Assembly (NCBI RefSeq): GCF_000745185.1
Contig: NZ_JQNJ01000001.1
Location: 2,703,501-2,767,500 of the forward strand
DNA: 64,000 bases
Reading direction: 5' to 3'
DNA from: Muricauda sp. MAR_2010_75
Lineage (GTDB): Bacteria; Bacteroidota; Bacteroidia; Flavobacteriales; Flavobacteriaceae
The notes under the pieces are model-generated. The model saw nothing but the letters and a program-made list of their open reading frames with translations, ran no database searches and was not told the DNA's origin. The position numbers and the translations under genes are program-made. Within the stretch, counting starts at the first letter, position 1; each line of letters opens with the position of its first letter. Of the stretch, positions 51,760 to 60,750 are shown piece by piece.

Positions 51760-52890
51760 TTGAAGTTTAGCTTACTACAAAAGGATATCCAGAGCAAGGC
51801 CAGGGCAGGGGAAATCACCACCGACCATGGTACCATACAGACTCCGATCTTTATGCCCGTGGGCACGGTGGCTTCCGTAAAAGGTGTGCATCAACGCGAA
51901 TTGAAGGATGAAATTGATCCAGACATTATTCTCGGAAATACGTACCATTTATACCTACGCCCCAAGACTGGGATTTTGGAGGAGGCAGGTGGCCTTCATA
52001 AGTTTATGGGCTGGGACCGAAATATCTTGACGGATAGCGGGGGGTATCAGGTGTATTCATTGTCCGATAACCGTAAAATAAAGGAAGAAGGGGTCAAGTT
52101 CAAGTCCCATATTGATGGATCACACCATGTGTTCACTCCGGAGAATGTGATGGAGATACAGCGGATCATTGGAGCCGATATCATTATGGCCTTTGATGAA
52201 TGTACACCCTACCCCTGTGATTATAACTATGCCAAGCGCTCCATGCATTTAACCCATAGGTGGTTGGATAGATGTATTTCGCATTTGGAAAAACTTCCGT
52301 TCAAATATGGCTATTCCCAAAGCTTTTTTCCTATTGTACAAGGTTCAACCTATAAAGATTTGCGGAAACAATCCGCGGAATATATTGCTTCCGTTGGAGC
52401 TGAAGGTAATGCCATTGGTGGACTCTCCGTAGGAGAACCTGCTGAGGAAATGTATGAAATGGCCGAGTTGGTCTGCGATATTTTGCCCGAGGACAAGCCC
52501 CGTTATCTTATGGGCGTGGGTACACCTATTAATATATTGGAGAACATTGCGTTGGGTGTGGATATGTTCGATTGCGTGATGCCCACCCGAAATGCCCGAA
52601 ATGGCATGTTGTTCACGGCACAGGGTACCATCAACATAAAAAACAAGAAGTGGGAGAACGATTTCTCACCCATAGATGAAATGGGAATCACTTTTGTGGA
52701 TACCGAATATTCCAAAGCGTACCTGAGACATTTGTTCGCGGCCAACGAATATTTGGGCAAGCAAATTGCCACCATCCACAACCTTGGTTTTTATCTTTGG
52801 TTGGTACGAACGGCAAGAGAGCGTATTTTAGCGGGGGATTTCTTGGAATGGAAGACCCAAATGGTGCAACAAATGGATAAAAGATTGTAA
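51760..52890 (+). CDS. tgt: tRNA-guanine transglycosylase
   Basis: A 376-residue TIM-barrel enzyme that exchanges guanine 34 for preQ1 in tRNAs for Tyr, His, Asn and Asp. The active-site segments are intact: ILTDSGGYQVYSL (catalytic Asp near 89), IVQG, GGLSVGEP and DMFDCVMPTRNARNG. The usual zinc site CxCxxC is missing: where it should lie the sequence reads ITFVDTEYSKAYLRH (about 308-322), a feature I recall for Bacteroidota Tgt. The start is TTG: no ATG is available between the promoter and the conserved KFSLLQKD N-terminus. Confidence 0.95.
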   Translation: MKFSLLQKDIQSKARAGEITTDHGTIQTPIFMPVGTVASVKGVHQRELKDEIDPDIILGNTYHLYLRPKTGILEEAGGLHKFMGWDRNILTDSGGYQVYSLSDNRKIKEEGVKFKSHIDGSHHVFTPENVMEIQRIIGADIIMAFDECTPYPCDYNYAKRSMHLTHRWLDRCISHLEKLPFKYGYSQSFFPIVQGSTYKDLRKQSAEYIASVGAEGNAIGGLSVGEPAEEMYEMAELVCDILPEDKPRYLMGVGTPINILENIALGVDMFDCVMPTRNARNGMLFTAQGTINIKNKKWENDFSPIDEMGITFVDTEYSKAYLRHLFAANEYLGKQIATIHNLGFYLWLVRTARERILAGDFLEWKTQMVQQMDKRL

Positions 52891-53972
52891 TGCTCAGCAT
52901 ACTTGACAAGTATATCTTAAAACGTTATTTGGTCACCTTTATGGGGATGCTCTTGCTCTTTGTGCCCATTGGGATCATGGCCAATTTGGCCGAAAAAATC
53001 GGGAAGATCATAGACAACGAAGCTCCCTTGATGGAGGTCATTGTATTTTATGGCAATTTTACCTTGGTCATTGGCAACCTGTTGCTTCCGGTTTTTTTAT
53101 TTCTGTCGATTATATTTTTCACCTCTAAACTGGCCAGTAATACAGAGATTGTGGCCATCTTGAGTTCCGGGGTTTCCTATTGGCGATTTTTACGTCCTTA
53201 TTTAATAGGTGCAACTCTGGTGGCCATTCTCATTTTTATGATGGGAATGTTCATAGTGCCGCATGCCAGTATCGGTTTCAATGAGTTTGAATACAAGTAT
53301 TTTAAGAAGGGGAAGCAGGATCGGGTCACGGATAATATATTCAATCAGCTGAATGAAAACGATTATTTATATGTAAGCAGTTTTGATCCCAATAGAAAGA
53401 TTGGGTACAATTTTACCTATGAGCATTTTGACTCCATAAAGAAGCTGGATTATAAAATTTCGGCAAGTAATATTCGCTGGATTGACAAGGATAGCATATA
53501 CCGATTGACCAATTATGCCAAACGGAAGCTCCAGAACAATGTAGAGATTATTGAGACCCAAAGAAGACTGGATACGTTGTTTACCTTTAAATTGGAAGAT
53601 CTTACCCCGGTTTCCTATGTTGCCGAGACCAAGAACCTCTTTGAACTAAATGATTTCATTGAAGATCAAAAAAGAAAAGGGGCCTCCAACATCAATGCCT
53701 ATATTTTGGTGAAGTACAAAAGGTGGGCCTTGCCCATAGCCGCTTTTATCCTTACCGTGATCGCAGTGGCGGTTTCCTCGGTCAAAAGAAGAGGAGGGAT
53801 GGGGCTCAATCTGGCTTTTGGCATTGGAGTGGCCTTTGTATACATCTTTTTTGACAAAGTTTTTGGAACATTGGCAGAGCAATCCGGATTTTCACCATTA
53901 TTGGCGGTAATCATCCCCAACCTTATTTTTGGGGTATTTGCCGTCTATATGCTAATGAAGGCCAAACGATAA
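52890..53972 (+). CDS. LptF/LptG family permease (YjgP/YjgQ)
   Basis: A 360-residue permease with six membrane helices, three at each end (about 15-35, 58-80, 98-120; then about 275-295, 305-325, 335-355), around a periplasmic beta-jellyroll part (residues about 130-260). It matches the LptF/LptG family that pulls lipopolysaccharide from the inner membrane in the LptB2FG complex. Only one of the two is here. It starts in the TAATG overlap with tgt, so they are co-expressed. Confidence 0.9.
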   Translation: MLSILDKYILKRYLVTFMGMLLLFVPIGIMANLAEKIGKIIDNEAPLMEVIVFYGNFTLVIGNLLLPVFLFLSIIFFTSKLASNTEIVAILSSGVSYWRFLRPYLIGATLVAILIFMMGMFIVPHASIGFNEFEYKYFKKGKQDRVTDNIFNQLNENDYLYVSSFDPNRKIGYNFTYEHFDSIKKLDYKISASNIRWIDKDSIYRLTNYAKRKLQNNVEIIETQRRLDTLFTFKLEDLTPVSYVAETKNLFELNDFIEDQKRKGASNINAYILVKYKRWALPIAAFILTVIAVAVSSVKRRGGMGLNLAFGIGVAFVYIFFDKVFGTLAEQSGFSPLLAVIIPNLIFGVFAVYMLMKAKR

Positions 53973-54044
53973 TCAAGCTTTAAAAGAGCTATTCAATTGA
54001 AGTTAAATGGCTTGGACATTTTCTGTGAATAATCCATAAAGTCC

Positions 54045-54052
54045 TATATTTG
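54045..54052 (+). promoter_or_regulatory. -7 promoter box for accA
   Basis: TATATTTG, matching TAnnTTTG, 35 bases before the ATG at 54088. Confidence 0.5.
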
Positions 54053-54087
54053 TCCCCATTCTATTTCTTGAAAACAATTATTTTCCA

Positions 54088-55041
54088 ATGGAATATTTAG
54101 AATTTGAACTTCCCATTAAAGAACTTGAAGACCAACTTCAAAAATGTATGGTAATTGGGGAAGAAAGTGATGTTGACGTCACCGAGACCTGCTCACAGAT
54201 TGAGAAGAAACTCGAAGAAACCCGCAAGGACATCTATAAAAATCTCACCGCATGGCAAAGGGTGCAACTATCCAGGCACCCCAATAGGCCGTATACCATG
54301 GACTATATCAAGGCCATTTGCGGAGATACTTTTTTGGAGCTTCATGGGGATCGAAATGTGAAAGATGACAAGGCCATGGTTGGTGGCTTGGGGAAGATTG
54401 GGGACCAAAGTTATATGTTCATCGGTCAGCAGAAAGGGTACAACACCAAAACCCGCCAATACCGAAATTTTGGCATGGCCAATCCAGAAGGCTACCGCAA
54501 AGCACTGCGATTAATGAAATCTGCGGAGAAGTTCGGTATTCCTGTCGTCTGTTTTGTGGATACTCCTGGAGCCTATCCTGGGATAGAAGCTGAAGAAAGG
54601 GGACAAGGAGAGGCCATTGCCAGAAATATCATGGAAATGACCCGTTTAAAAGTACCTATCATTGTTGTGATTATCGGTGAGGGAGCTTCCGGTGGTGCGT
54701 TGGGCATTGGTGTGGGAGACAAAGTTCTGATGTTGGAAAATACATGGTATTCTGTAATTTCTCCTGAATCCTGTTCCTCCATTTTATGGAGAAGCTGGGA
54801 ATATAAGGAACAAGCTGCTGAGGCCCTAAAGTTGACTGCCGGCGACATGAAGAAACAAAAGTTGGTCGATGAAATTGTGAAGGAACCCCTTGGCGGAGCA
54901 CATACCAATAGGGAAAAAACTTTTGAAACGGTCAGGAACAAAATCTCGTCACATTACGAGGAGTTGAAAAAGTTATCACCAAAAGAACTCGTGAAAACCC
55001 GTATGGATAAATACTCAGATATGGGTGTTTTCAACGGATAA
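54088..55041 (+). CDS. accA: Acetyl-CoA carboxylase carboxyltransferase subunit alpha
   Basis: A 317-residue protein matching E. coli AccA (319). It has the helical N-terminal region, [31 protein letters not shown], and the carboxyltransferase core [27 protein letters not shown] and [15 protein letters not shown]. With AccD it moves carboxyl from carboxybiotin to acetyl-CoA, giving malonyl-CoA. Single gene between lptF/G and dnaB. Confidence 0.97.
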   Translation: MEYLEFELPIKELEDQLQKCMVIGEESDVDVTETCSQIEKKLEETRKDIYKNLTAWQRVQLSRHPNRPYTMDYIKAICGDTFLELHGDRNVKDDKAMVGGLGKIGDQSYMFIGQQKGYNTKTRQYRNFGMANPEGYRKALRLMKSAEKFGIPVVCFVDTPGAYPGIEAEERGQGEAIARNIMEMTRLKVPIIVVIIGEGASGGALGIGVGDKVLMLENTWYSVISPESCSSILWRSWEYKEQAAEALKLTAGDMKKQKLVDEIVKEPLGGAHTNREKTFETVRNKISSHYEELKKLSPKELVKTRMDKYSDMGVFNG

Positions 55042-55123
55042 TTCTTGTTTTTCAGAGGTTAACTTTTTTTATTAGGTTTTATCCTCACTTTTTTTTATGT
55101 TATTAACAGGAATTCAAAGTTGT

Positions 55124-55140
55124 CAACAATTCAATTGTTG
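55124..55140. promoter_or_regulatory. 17-base palindrome upstream of dnaB
   Basis: CAACAATT, one base, AATTGTTG: perfect eight-base arms, 69 bases before the dnaB ATG. Possible regulator site; no partner known. Confidence 0.35.
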
Positions 55141-55208
55141 AATACCTGTGGAAATCGCATCTCTAAAGATTTAAGTTAACTAAAGGTTAATTAGCTACTT
55201 TCGTACCC

Positions 55209-56759
55209 ATGGACAAACCTAGCCCAATTATTGGCCACAGAGTGGAAAAATCTACCCTTATCAGTCTCGAGAAAGGGAAAATACCGCCTCAAGCAGTTGA
55301 TTTAGAGGAAGTTGTGCTAGGAGCTATGATGATTGACAAAAAAGGTGTGGATGAAGTAATCGATATCCTACATCCAGATGTCTTCTACAAAGATGCCCAT
55401 AGATATATTTATGAAGCCATCTTCAAATTATTTGAATCTTCCGAACCTGTCGATTTATTAACCGTTTCCTCACAACTTAAGAAGGATGGAAAGCTAGAAG
55501 CTGTAGGAGGGGATTTTTATTTGATAAAACTCACCCAAAAAGTGGCTTCCTCAGCCCATATTGAGTTTCACGCTCGCATCATTCTTCAAAAATACATTCA
55601 GCGAAGCCTTATAAAAATATCAAACGAGATTATTGAAGATGCTTATAGCGATTCAACCGATGTGTTTGATCTTTTGGACAACGCTGAGGCAAAATTGTAT
55701 GAAGTCACACAGGGTAACCTTAAGCGTTCGGCGGAAACCGCACAAAATTTGGTAATTCAGGCCAAGAAAAAAATTGAGGAAATTTCCAATAAGGAGGGCT
55801 TGAGCGGAATTCCATCAGGTTTTGACAAGTTGGACAGATTGACCTCTGGTTGGCAACCCAGTGATTTGGTTATTGTGGCGGCTCGTCCCGGTATGGGTAA
55901 AACGGCCCTCACGCTTTCCATGGCACGGAATATTGCGGTGAACTCAGATATTCCAGTAGCTTTCTTTTCGCTGGAGATGTCCTCCGTACAGTTGATCACC
56001 CGTTTAATTTCTTCAGAAACTGGGTTGTCCTCCGAAAAATTGCGTACAGGAAAATTGGAAAAACACGAATGGGAGCAGTTGAACGTCAAAGTAAAAGCAT
56101 TGGAAAAAGCCCCACTGTTCATTGATGATACGCCTTCACTTTCCATTTTTGACCTAAGGGCCAAGGCCAGACGTTTGGCATCACAACATAAGATTAAATT
56201 GATTGTCATTGACTATTTGCAGTTAATGACAGCTGGTGGAAGTCAAAAAGGCGGAAACCGTGAGCAGGAAATTTCAACAATATCCCGAAACTTAAAGGCA
56301 CTGGCCAAGGAATTGAATGTTCCCGTGATTGCACTGTCCCAGTTGTCGAGGGCTGTGGAGACTCGTGGAGGTAGCAAAAGACCAATTCTTTCTGACCTTA
56401 GGGAGTCCGGGGCCATTGAGCAGGATGCAGATATTGTATCCTTTATTTACAGGCCCGAATACTACAAAATTGATGAGTGGGATGATGAAGAGCGCACCCC
56501 AACTCAAGGTCAAGCTGAGTTCATTGTGGCCAAACACCGTAACGGTGGATTGGATAATATTAGGTTAAAATTTGTTGGTGCTCTGGGTAAATTTGATAAC
56601 TTGGATGACTTTGACTCCCCATTCGAATTCCAATCGAAGATGAATGCGGACGAAGAGAATCCCTTTGCAACCCCAAATCTTCCCAATGCGGATGAGGCTT
56701 TTGGGAGCGCAATGAACAGTGATGACGATGACCCAGATGATAGCGACGTACCTTTTTAA
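55209..56759 (+). CDS. dnaB: Replicative DNA helicase DnaB
   Basis: A 516-residue hexameric helicase. N-terminal helical DnaB_N domain (about 25-130, AVDLEEVVLGAMMIDKKGVDEVI); C-terminal RecA-like core from about 190 with SGIPSGFDKLDRLTSGWQPSDLVIVAARPGMGKT (Walker A at about 224-231), FFSLEMS, Walker B IVIDYLQLM and ALSQLSRAVE, LRESGAIEQDAD. The tail after 475 is acidic with DDDDPDDSD. No intein interrupts the ATPase. It unwinds DNA at the replication fork. Confidence 0.97.
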   Translation: MDKPSPIIGHRVEKSTLISLEKGKIPPQAVDLEEVVLGAMMIDKKGVDEVIDILHPDVFYKDAHRYIYEAIFKLFESSEPVDLLTVSSQLKKDGKLEAVGGDFYLIKLTQKVASSAHIEFHARIILQKYIQRSLIKISNEIIEDAYSDSTDVFDLLDNAEAKLYEVTQGNLKRSAETAQNLVIQAKKKIEEISNKEGLSGIPSGFDKLDRLTSGWQPSDLVIVAARPGMGKTALTLSMARNIAVNSDIPVAFFSLEMSSVQLITRLISSETGLSSEKLRTGKLEKHEWEQLNVKVKALEKAPLFIDDTPSLSIFDLRAKARRLASQHKIKLIVIDYLQLMTAGGSQKGGNREQEISTISRNLKALAKELNVPVIALSQLSRAVETRGGSKRPILSDLRESGAIEQDADIVSFIYRPEYYKIDEWDDEERTPTQGQAEFIVAKHRNGGLDNIRLKFVGALGKFDNLDDFDSPFEFQSKMNADEENPFATPNLPNADEAFGSAMNSDDDDPDDSDVPF

Positions 56760-56772
56760 AATAGCAAAACTG

Positions 56773-58050
56773 ATGTCATTTCGAGCGCCAGCGAGAAATC
56801 TCACTTTTCTATTTTTCTTTCTTCTGTTTTTAAAATCTTCAGCCTCAGTCATCCTTATCCCCATGGATGCGGAAAGTCAGGAAAACCATTTAAAAGCTTA
56901 CGGAATTACCTATTGGGTGCTCACCAAACAACAAAAAGTGCAATGGCTGTTGAACTATCGCGGTGGTTCATTTTTATTGCCCGATGGTGAAGCCATCCGA
57001 AAGGAATGCCAGATTCGAGGGGTTTCTTTTGAAGTGCTATCCGATAGTACTGCGGAGCAGATTTTGGATGAAATCAGCAGTCCCTCCCAAAACCAAGACG
57101 CCGTTATTTTGGAAAAAGCACCAAAAATAGCGGTGTATTCACCTAAAGACAATCCACCATGGGACGATGCGGTGACCATGGTGCTCACCTATGCTGAAAT
57201 TCCCTATACCACCGTTTATGATGAAGAGGTGTTGGGCGATAAATTGGCGTTGTACGATTGGCTGCATTTGCACCATGAAGATTTTACGGGACAGTTTGGT
57301 CGATTTTATGGAGCGTACCGAGCAGCACCGTGGTATATTGAATCAAAAGCCCAAGCGGAGGCATTGGCCCAAAAGCTGGGTTATGCCAAAGTTTCGGATG
57401 AAAAGCTGGCTGTTGCCCAAAAAATCAGGAATTATGTGGTGGGTGGCGGTTTCATGTTCGCCATGTGCTCCGCTACGGATAGTTTTGATATTGCCTTGGC
57501 AGCAGAAGATGTGGACATCTGCGAACCTATGTTCGATGGTGACCCATCCGATGCCAACTATCAGGGCAAACTAAATTATGGAAATACGTTTGCCTTTACC
57601 AATTTCATTTTGGAGCGAAATCCACTTCGGTATGAGTTTTCGTCCATTGATATGACCAATAAAAGGGGAGGAGTACCCAAGGAGTCTGATTATTTTTCCT
57701 TGATGGAATTTTCAGCCAAATGGGATCCCGTTCCTACCATGCTGACCCAGAACCACACGGCTTTGGTAAAAGGCTTTATGGGACAGACCACGGCTTTTGC
57801 AAGAAACGAGGTAAAACCTACGGTTATGGTGTTGGGCGAGAACAAAATCAATGGAGAGGCTCGATACATTCACGGTATTAAAGGAAAAGGTTTTTTCACC
57901 TTTTATGGGGGGCATGACCCCGAGGATTACCAACATCGCGTAGGAGATCCCAAAACCGAATTGGAATTGCATCCAACCTCACCGGGATATCGTTTAATTC
58001 TGAACAATGTACTTTTTCCTGCTGCCCGGAAAAAAAAGCAGAAAACCTAG
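56773..58050 (+). CDS. Secreted protein of the so-called asparagine synthetase B type
   Basis: A 425-residue protein with a signal peptide (about 10-25). Close relatives in flavobacteria carry the label asparagine synthetase B, but neither the N-terminal Cys2 glutaminase domain nor the SGGxDS ATP-pyrophosphatase motif is visible. A segment VVGGGFMFAMCSATDS (about 222-237) with Cys232 looks like the nucleophile elbow of class I glutamine amidotransferase/ThuA-like folds, and HGIKGKG...GGHDPEDYQ near the end could supply a histidine. The first residues (MSFRAPARN) are encoded by a dispersed repeat. Starts 13 bases after dnaB. Confidence 0.8.
   Translation: MSFRAPARNLTFLFFFLLFLKSSASVILIPMDAESQENHLKAYGITYWVLTKQQKVQWLLNYRGGSFLLPDGEAIRKECQIRGVSFEVLSDSTAEQILDEISSPSQNQDAVILEKAPKIAVYSPKDNPPWDDAVTMVLTYAEIPYTTVYDEEVLGDKLALYDWLHLHHEDFTGQFGRFYGAYRAAPWYIESKAQAEALAQKLGYAKVSDEKLAVAQKIRNYVVGGGFMFAMCSATDSFDIALAAEDVDICEPMFDGDPSDANYQGKLNYGNTFAFTNFILERNPLRYEFSSIDMTNKRGGVPKESDYFSLMEFSAKWDPVPTMLTQNHTALVKGFMGQTTAFARNEVKPTVMVLGENKINGEARYIHGIKGKGFFTFYGGHDPEDYQHRVGDPKTELELHPTSPGYRLILNNVLFPAARKKKQKT
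56780..56797. repeat. Partial copy of dispersed flavobacterial repeat
   Basis: An 18-base segment identical at 15 positions to the copy at 7948-7965, lying just after dnaB and including the start region of the next gene. Confidence 0.6.
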
Positions 58051-58838
58051 ATTAGTTTCTCCAAAACCCGCTCCACACCAAAATCATTGTTGCTTACGGT
58101 TTCGTATTTGGCCACTTTTTTAACGTTGGGGTGCGCATTTGCCATAGCAAAGCTGTAGTTGGAAAGTTGCATCATTTCCAGATCGTTGTTGTAATCACCA
58201 AAAACCATGACTTCATTTGCAGCAATTTGGTGCTGGTCCATGACTTTTTGAAGCGCATAGCCCTTATGTGCATTTTTATGTGAAACATCGACCCAATTGG
58301 CCCCGGACACCTTCACTTTTAAGTTGTCTTCCAAATGTTTTACTGATGGGTAGATGTATTTTTCGGAATCTTCAAAATGGTAAATGGCAATTTTCAGGAC
58401 TTCCGCTTCTACAGCGGTTTGGTCCCTTACAATATCAAACTCCGAATAATATTCCGCAAGCATGGTCAAAAAAGCATCTGAAGCATCATTGGCGTAGGCA
58501 TTATATTGACCGCAAAGCACGGGATGCACATCTTTAAGCGGTTTTACAATACCTAAAATGCGGCCCACCTCTTGTTTGTCAATAGGAGTGGTCAAAAGTA
58601 CGTTCTCCTGATGTTTTATCAGAGCACCATTTTCAGCGATTACAATGATATCATCTTTAATGGATTCCAACTTATCCACCATACTGTTGTATTGCCTTCC
58701 ACTGGCGGCCACAAAAATGATGTCCTTTTTCTTGAGTTCTTCAAAAATTTCAAAAAAGCGGGGGCTCACCTCGTGGTTGGAGTTCAACAACGTACCATCC
58801 ATATCGGTCACCACCATTTTGATCTGCGATAAATCCAT
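58047..58838 (-). CDS. Cof-type HAD family phosphatase
   Basis: A 263-residue HAD hydrolase of the Cof subfamily: motif I VTDMDGTLLN (Asp12, Asp14 region), motif II VAASGR, cap domain in the middle, motif III around KGYAL and motif IV VMVFGDYNNDLEMM. Such enzymes remove phosphate from sugar phosphates or phosphorylated cofactors; the substrate is not clear. The start at 58838 is backed by a TACCTTTG box 18 bases upstream. Its stop overlaps the end of the convergent gene by four bases. Confidence 0.92.
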   Translation of the reverse strand: MDLSQIKMVVTDMDGTLLNSNHEVSPRFFEIFEELKKKDIIFVAASGRQYNSMVDKLESIKDDIIVIAENGALIKHQENVLLTTPIDKQEVGRILGIVKPLKDVHPVLCGQYNAYANDASDAFLTMLAEYYSEFDIVRDQTAVEAEVLKIAIYHFEDSEKYIYPSVKHLEDNLKVKVSGANWVDVSHKNAHKGYALQKVMDQHQIAANEVMVFGDYNNDLEMMQLSNYSFAMANAHPNVKKVAKYETVSNNDFGVERVLEKLI

Positions 58839-58856
58839 TTTCAAGAAATTAAGCTG

Positions 58857-58864
58857 CAAAGGTA
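58857..58864 (-). promoter_or_regulatory. -7 promoter box for HAD phosphatase gene
   Basis: Reverse-strand TACCTTTG, matching TAnnTTTG, 18 bases before the ATG at 58838. Confidence 0.5.
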
Positions 58865-58937
58865 TTTTATATTAAGGGAATGGAAGAATCCCTTTTGGTA
58901 AAGTTTATACTAATTTAGTGCGACGATTTACTTCGAT

Positions 58938-59360
58938 ATGGATTTTTATCAAAAAGAATTGCAATTACGGTCCTATTCCAGGGGATTTCATTTAATAACG
59001 GATTCGGTTTTGGACGCCTTACCGGAAATCAGAAAAATAAACACAGGAATGTTGCAGGTGTTCATCAAGCATACTTCGGCAAGTTTGACCATAAACGAAA
59101 ATGCGGACCCTACCGTACGTACCGATTTTGAAAGTCATATTAATAAAATGGTGCCTGAAAATGCGCCGTATTATGTGCACAATTATGAAGGCCCGGATGA
59201 TATGCCAGCGCACATTAAGGCTTCACTGATGGGAGCTTCGGTTCAAATCCCAATTACCAACGGTAGATTGAACTTGGGCATTTGGCAGGGTATTTATCTC
59301 TGTGAACACCGGAACCATGCCTCGGGAAGAAGACTGGTAGTTACTGCCTTTGGCCAATAA
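58938..59360 (+). CDS. YjbQ family protein (UPF0047)
   Basis: A 140-residue protein of the YjbQ/UPF0047 family: GFHLITDSVLDAL, GMLQVFIKHTSASLTINENADPTVRTD, and GIYLCEHRNHASGRRLVVT at the end, covering the conserved His and Asp residues that coordinate a metal. YjbQ has weak thiamine-phosphate synthase activity in E. coli; the true role is unclear. Full length; divergent from the HAD gene and convergent with the thrS operon. Confidence 0.94.
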   Translation: MDFYQKELQLRSYSRGFHLITDSVLDALPEIRKINTGMLQVFIKHTSASLTINENADPTVRTDFESHINKMVPENAPYYVHNYEGPDDMPAHIKASLMGASVQIPITNGRLNLGIWQGIYLCEHRNHASGRRLVVTAFGQ

Positions 59361-59428
59361 CAGCAGTACTGATTCGTGACAATTGGAGTAATTCGTGTCA
59401 ACGCGTTAGTGACTAAATTAAAATAAAA

Positions 59429-59449
59429 GATCCCGCACAAGGCGGGATC
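59429..59449 (-). terminator. Terminator of the thrS-infC-rpmI-rplT operon
   Basis: On the reverse strand GATCCCGC, short loop, GCGGGATC followed by a T-rich tail, after rplT. It may also stop YjbQ transcription. Confidence 0.85.
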
Positions 59450-59479
59450 CAAATAAGCGGGGTAAGTTTATATTGATTC

Positions 59480-59824
59480 TTATTTTACTTTCTCAACGAT
59501 GGCCTTAAACGCATCTGGATGGTTCATGGCCAAATCCGCAAGAACTTTTCTGTTAAGTTCAATTCCATTGGATTTTACTTTCCCCATAAATTGAGAGTAA
59601 GACATTCCGTGCATTCTGGCACCAGCGTTAATACGGGTAATCCATAGTGAACGGAAAGTACGTTTTTTGTTTCTTCTGTCGCGGTAAGCATAAAGCATTG
59701 CTTTTTCTACCGCATTTTTGGCTACCGTCCAAACGTTTTTACGTCTTCCGAAGTAACCTTTGGCTTGCTTCATCACTTTTTTTCTTCTAGCTCGTGAAGC
59801 AACTGAATTTACTGATCTTGGCAT
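59480..59824 (-). CDS. rplT: Ribosomal protein L20 (bL20)
   Basis: A 114-residue basic protein starting [30 protein letters not shown], the standard L20 sequence, with [18 protein letters not shown] in the middle. It binds 23S rRNA early in assembly and in many bacteria represses its own operon. Last gene of the infC-rpmI-rplT set, 90 bases after rpmI. The in-frame extension to 59854 is not family-like. Confidence 0.98.
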   Translation of the reverse strand: MPRSVNSVASRARRKKVMKQAKGYFGRRKNVWTVAKNAVEKAMLYAYRDRRNKKRTFRSLWITRINAGARMHGMSYSQFMGKVKSNGIELNRKVLADLAMNHPDAFKAIVEKVK

Positions 59825-59914
59825 AATGTCATTTTTTTGTAGCAGGCGTCCCAATTATTGGGAACTTTTTTGAGCCCGACTCCATGGTTAATAATTAATG
59901 TACCGGCTGAACAA

Positions 59915-60112
59915 TTATTTTAAACGCAATTGTTCTTTGATGTTGTCCTCATCCGCAGGATGAACCAGTGTGGAATGGGTCAACTTTAGCTTACGCTTTT
60001 TAGACTTCTTGGTCAAAATATGACTCTTAAAAGCGTGCTTTCTCTTGATTTTACCAGTTCCTGTAAGCTTAAAACGCTTCTTGGCACTGGATTTTGTTTT
60101 CATCTTAGGCAT
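59915..60112 (-). CDS. rpmI: Ribosomal protein L35 (bL35)
   Basis: A 65-residue strongly basic protein, [22 protein letters not shown] then [20 protein letters not shown], the normal L35 sequence and length. It sits between infC (50 bases upstream) and rplT in the conserved operon. Confidence 0.98.
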   Translation of the reverse strand: MPKMKTKSSAKKRFKLTGTGKIKRKHAFKSHILTKKSKKRKLKLTHSTLVHPADEDNIKEQLRLK

Positions 60113-60162
60113 TTTCCTAGTATTTAACTCCGCTTATTATGCTGAACAACGTTCAGTATCTT

Positions 60163-60720
60163 TTATTTTTTACTTGTCTTTGGAGCAATGAACATGGTCA
60201 TTCGCTTCCCTTCCAATTTTGGCATTTGCTCAACCTTTCCCAATTCTTCCAATTCTTGGGCCAGTCGCAGCAACAAAATTTCACCTTGGTCTTTGTAGAC
60301 GATAGATCGTCCCTTAAAGAACACATAGGCTTTGAGTTTGGCACCATCCTTCAAGAATTTTTCCGCATGGCGTTTTTTAAACTCATAATCGTGGTCATCG
60401 GTCTGTGGTCCAAACCGTATTTCTTTTACGACCACTTTGCTGGCTTTGGCCTTTAATGCCTTTTCCCGTTTCTTTTGTTCATAGAGAAACTTTTTGTAAT
60501 CTATGATCTTGCAAACCGGTGGATTTGCATTTGGGGAAATCTCCACCAAATCCAATTCCAGTTCATTGGCTTTTTCCCTTGCTTTTGAAATGGGATAAAC
60601 TCCCATTTCCACATTGTCCCCCACCAGCCTTACCTCAGGGGCTTTAATATTTTCATTGATATTGTGAGGGTTTTTATTTTCCCTCCTTGGTTGGGGCTTA
60701 AATCTTCTTCGTATTGCTAT
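60163..60720 (-). CDS. infC: Translation initiation factor IF-3, AUA start
   Basis: A 185-residue IF-3 if translation starts at the ATA at 60720, giving (M)[14 protein letters not shown], the usual N-terminus of flavobacterial IF-3. The first GTG (60624) would delete the first 32 residues, including the conserved [14 protein letters not shown] strand, and an in-frame TAA lies five codons before the ATA with no ATG/GTG/TTG between. N domain about 30-100, C domain about 110-185. AUU-type starts allow IF-3 to repress its own synthesis in other bacteria; the same is likely here. Starts 30 bases after thrS. Confidence 0.9.
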   Translation of the reverse strand: MAIRRRFKPQPRRENKNPHNINENIKAPEVRLVGDNVEMGVYPISKAREKANELELDLVEISPNANPPVCKIIDYKKFLYEQKKREKALKAKASKVVVKEIRFGPQTDDHDYEFKKRHAEKFLKDGAKLKAYVFFKGRSIVYKDQGEILLLRLAQELEELGKVEQMPKLEGKRMTMFIAPKTSKK

Positions 60721-60750
60721 GACGTATACTTTTTAATTAAACTTAATTTT

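Noticed and set aside
60163-60624. infC starting at GTG 60624
   Set aside because: It would remove the first 32 residues of a highly conserved protein whose reading frame continues upstream to the AUA.
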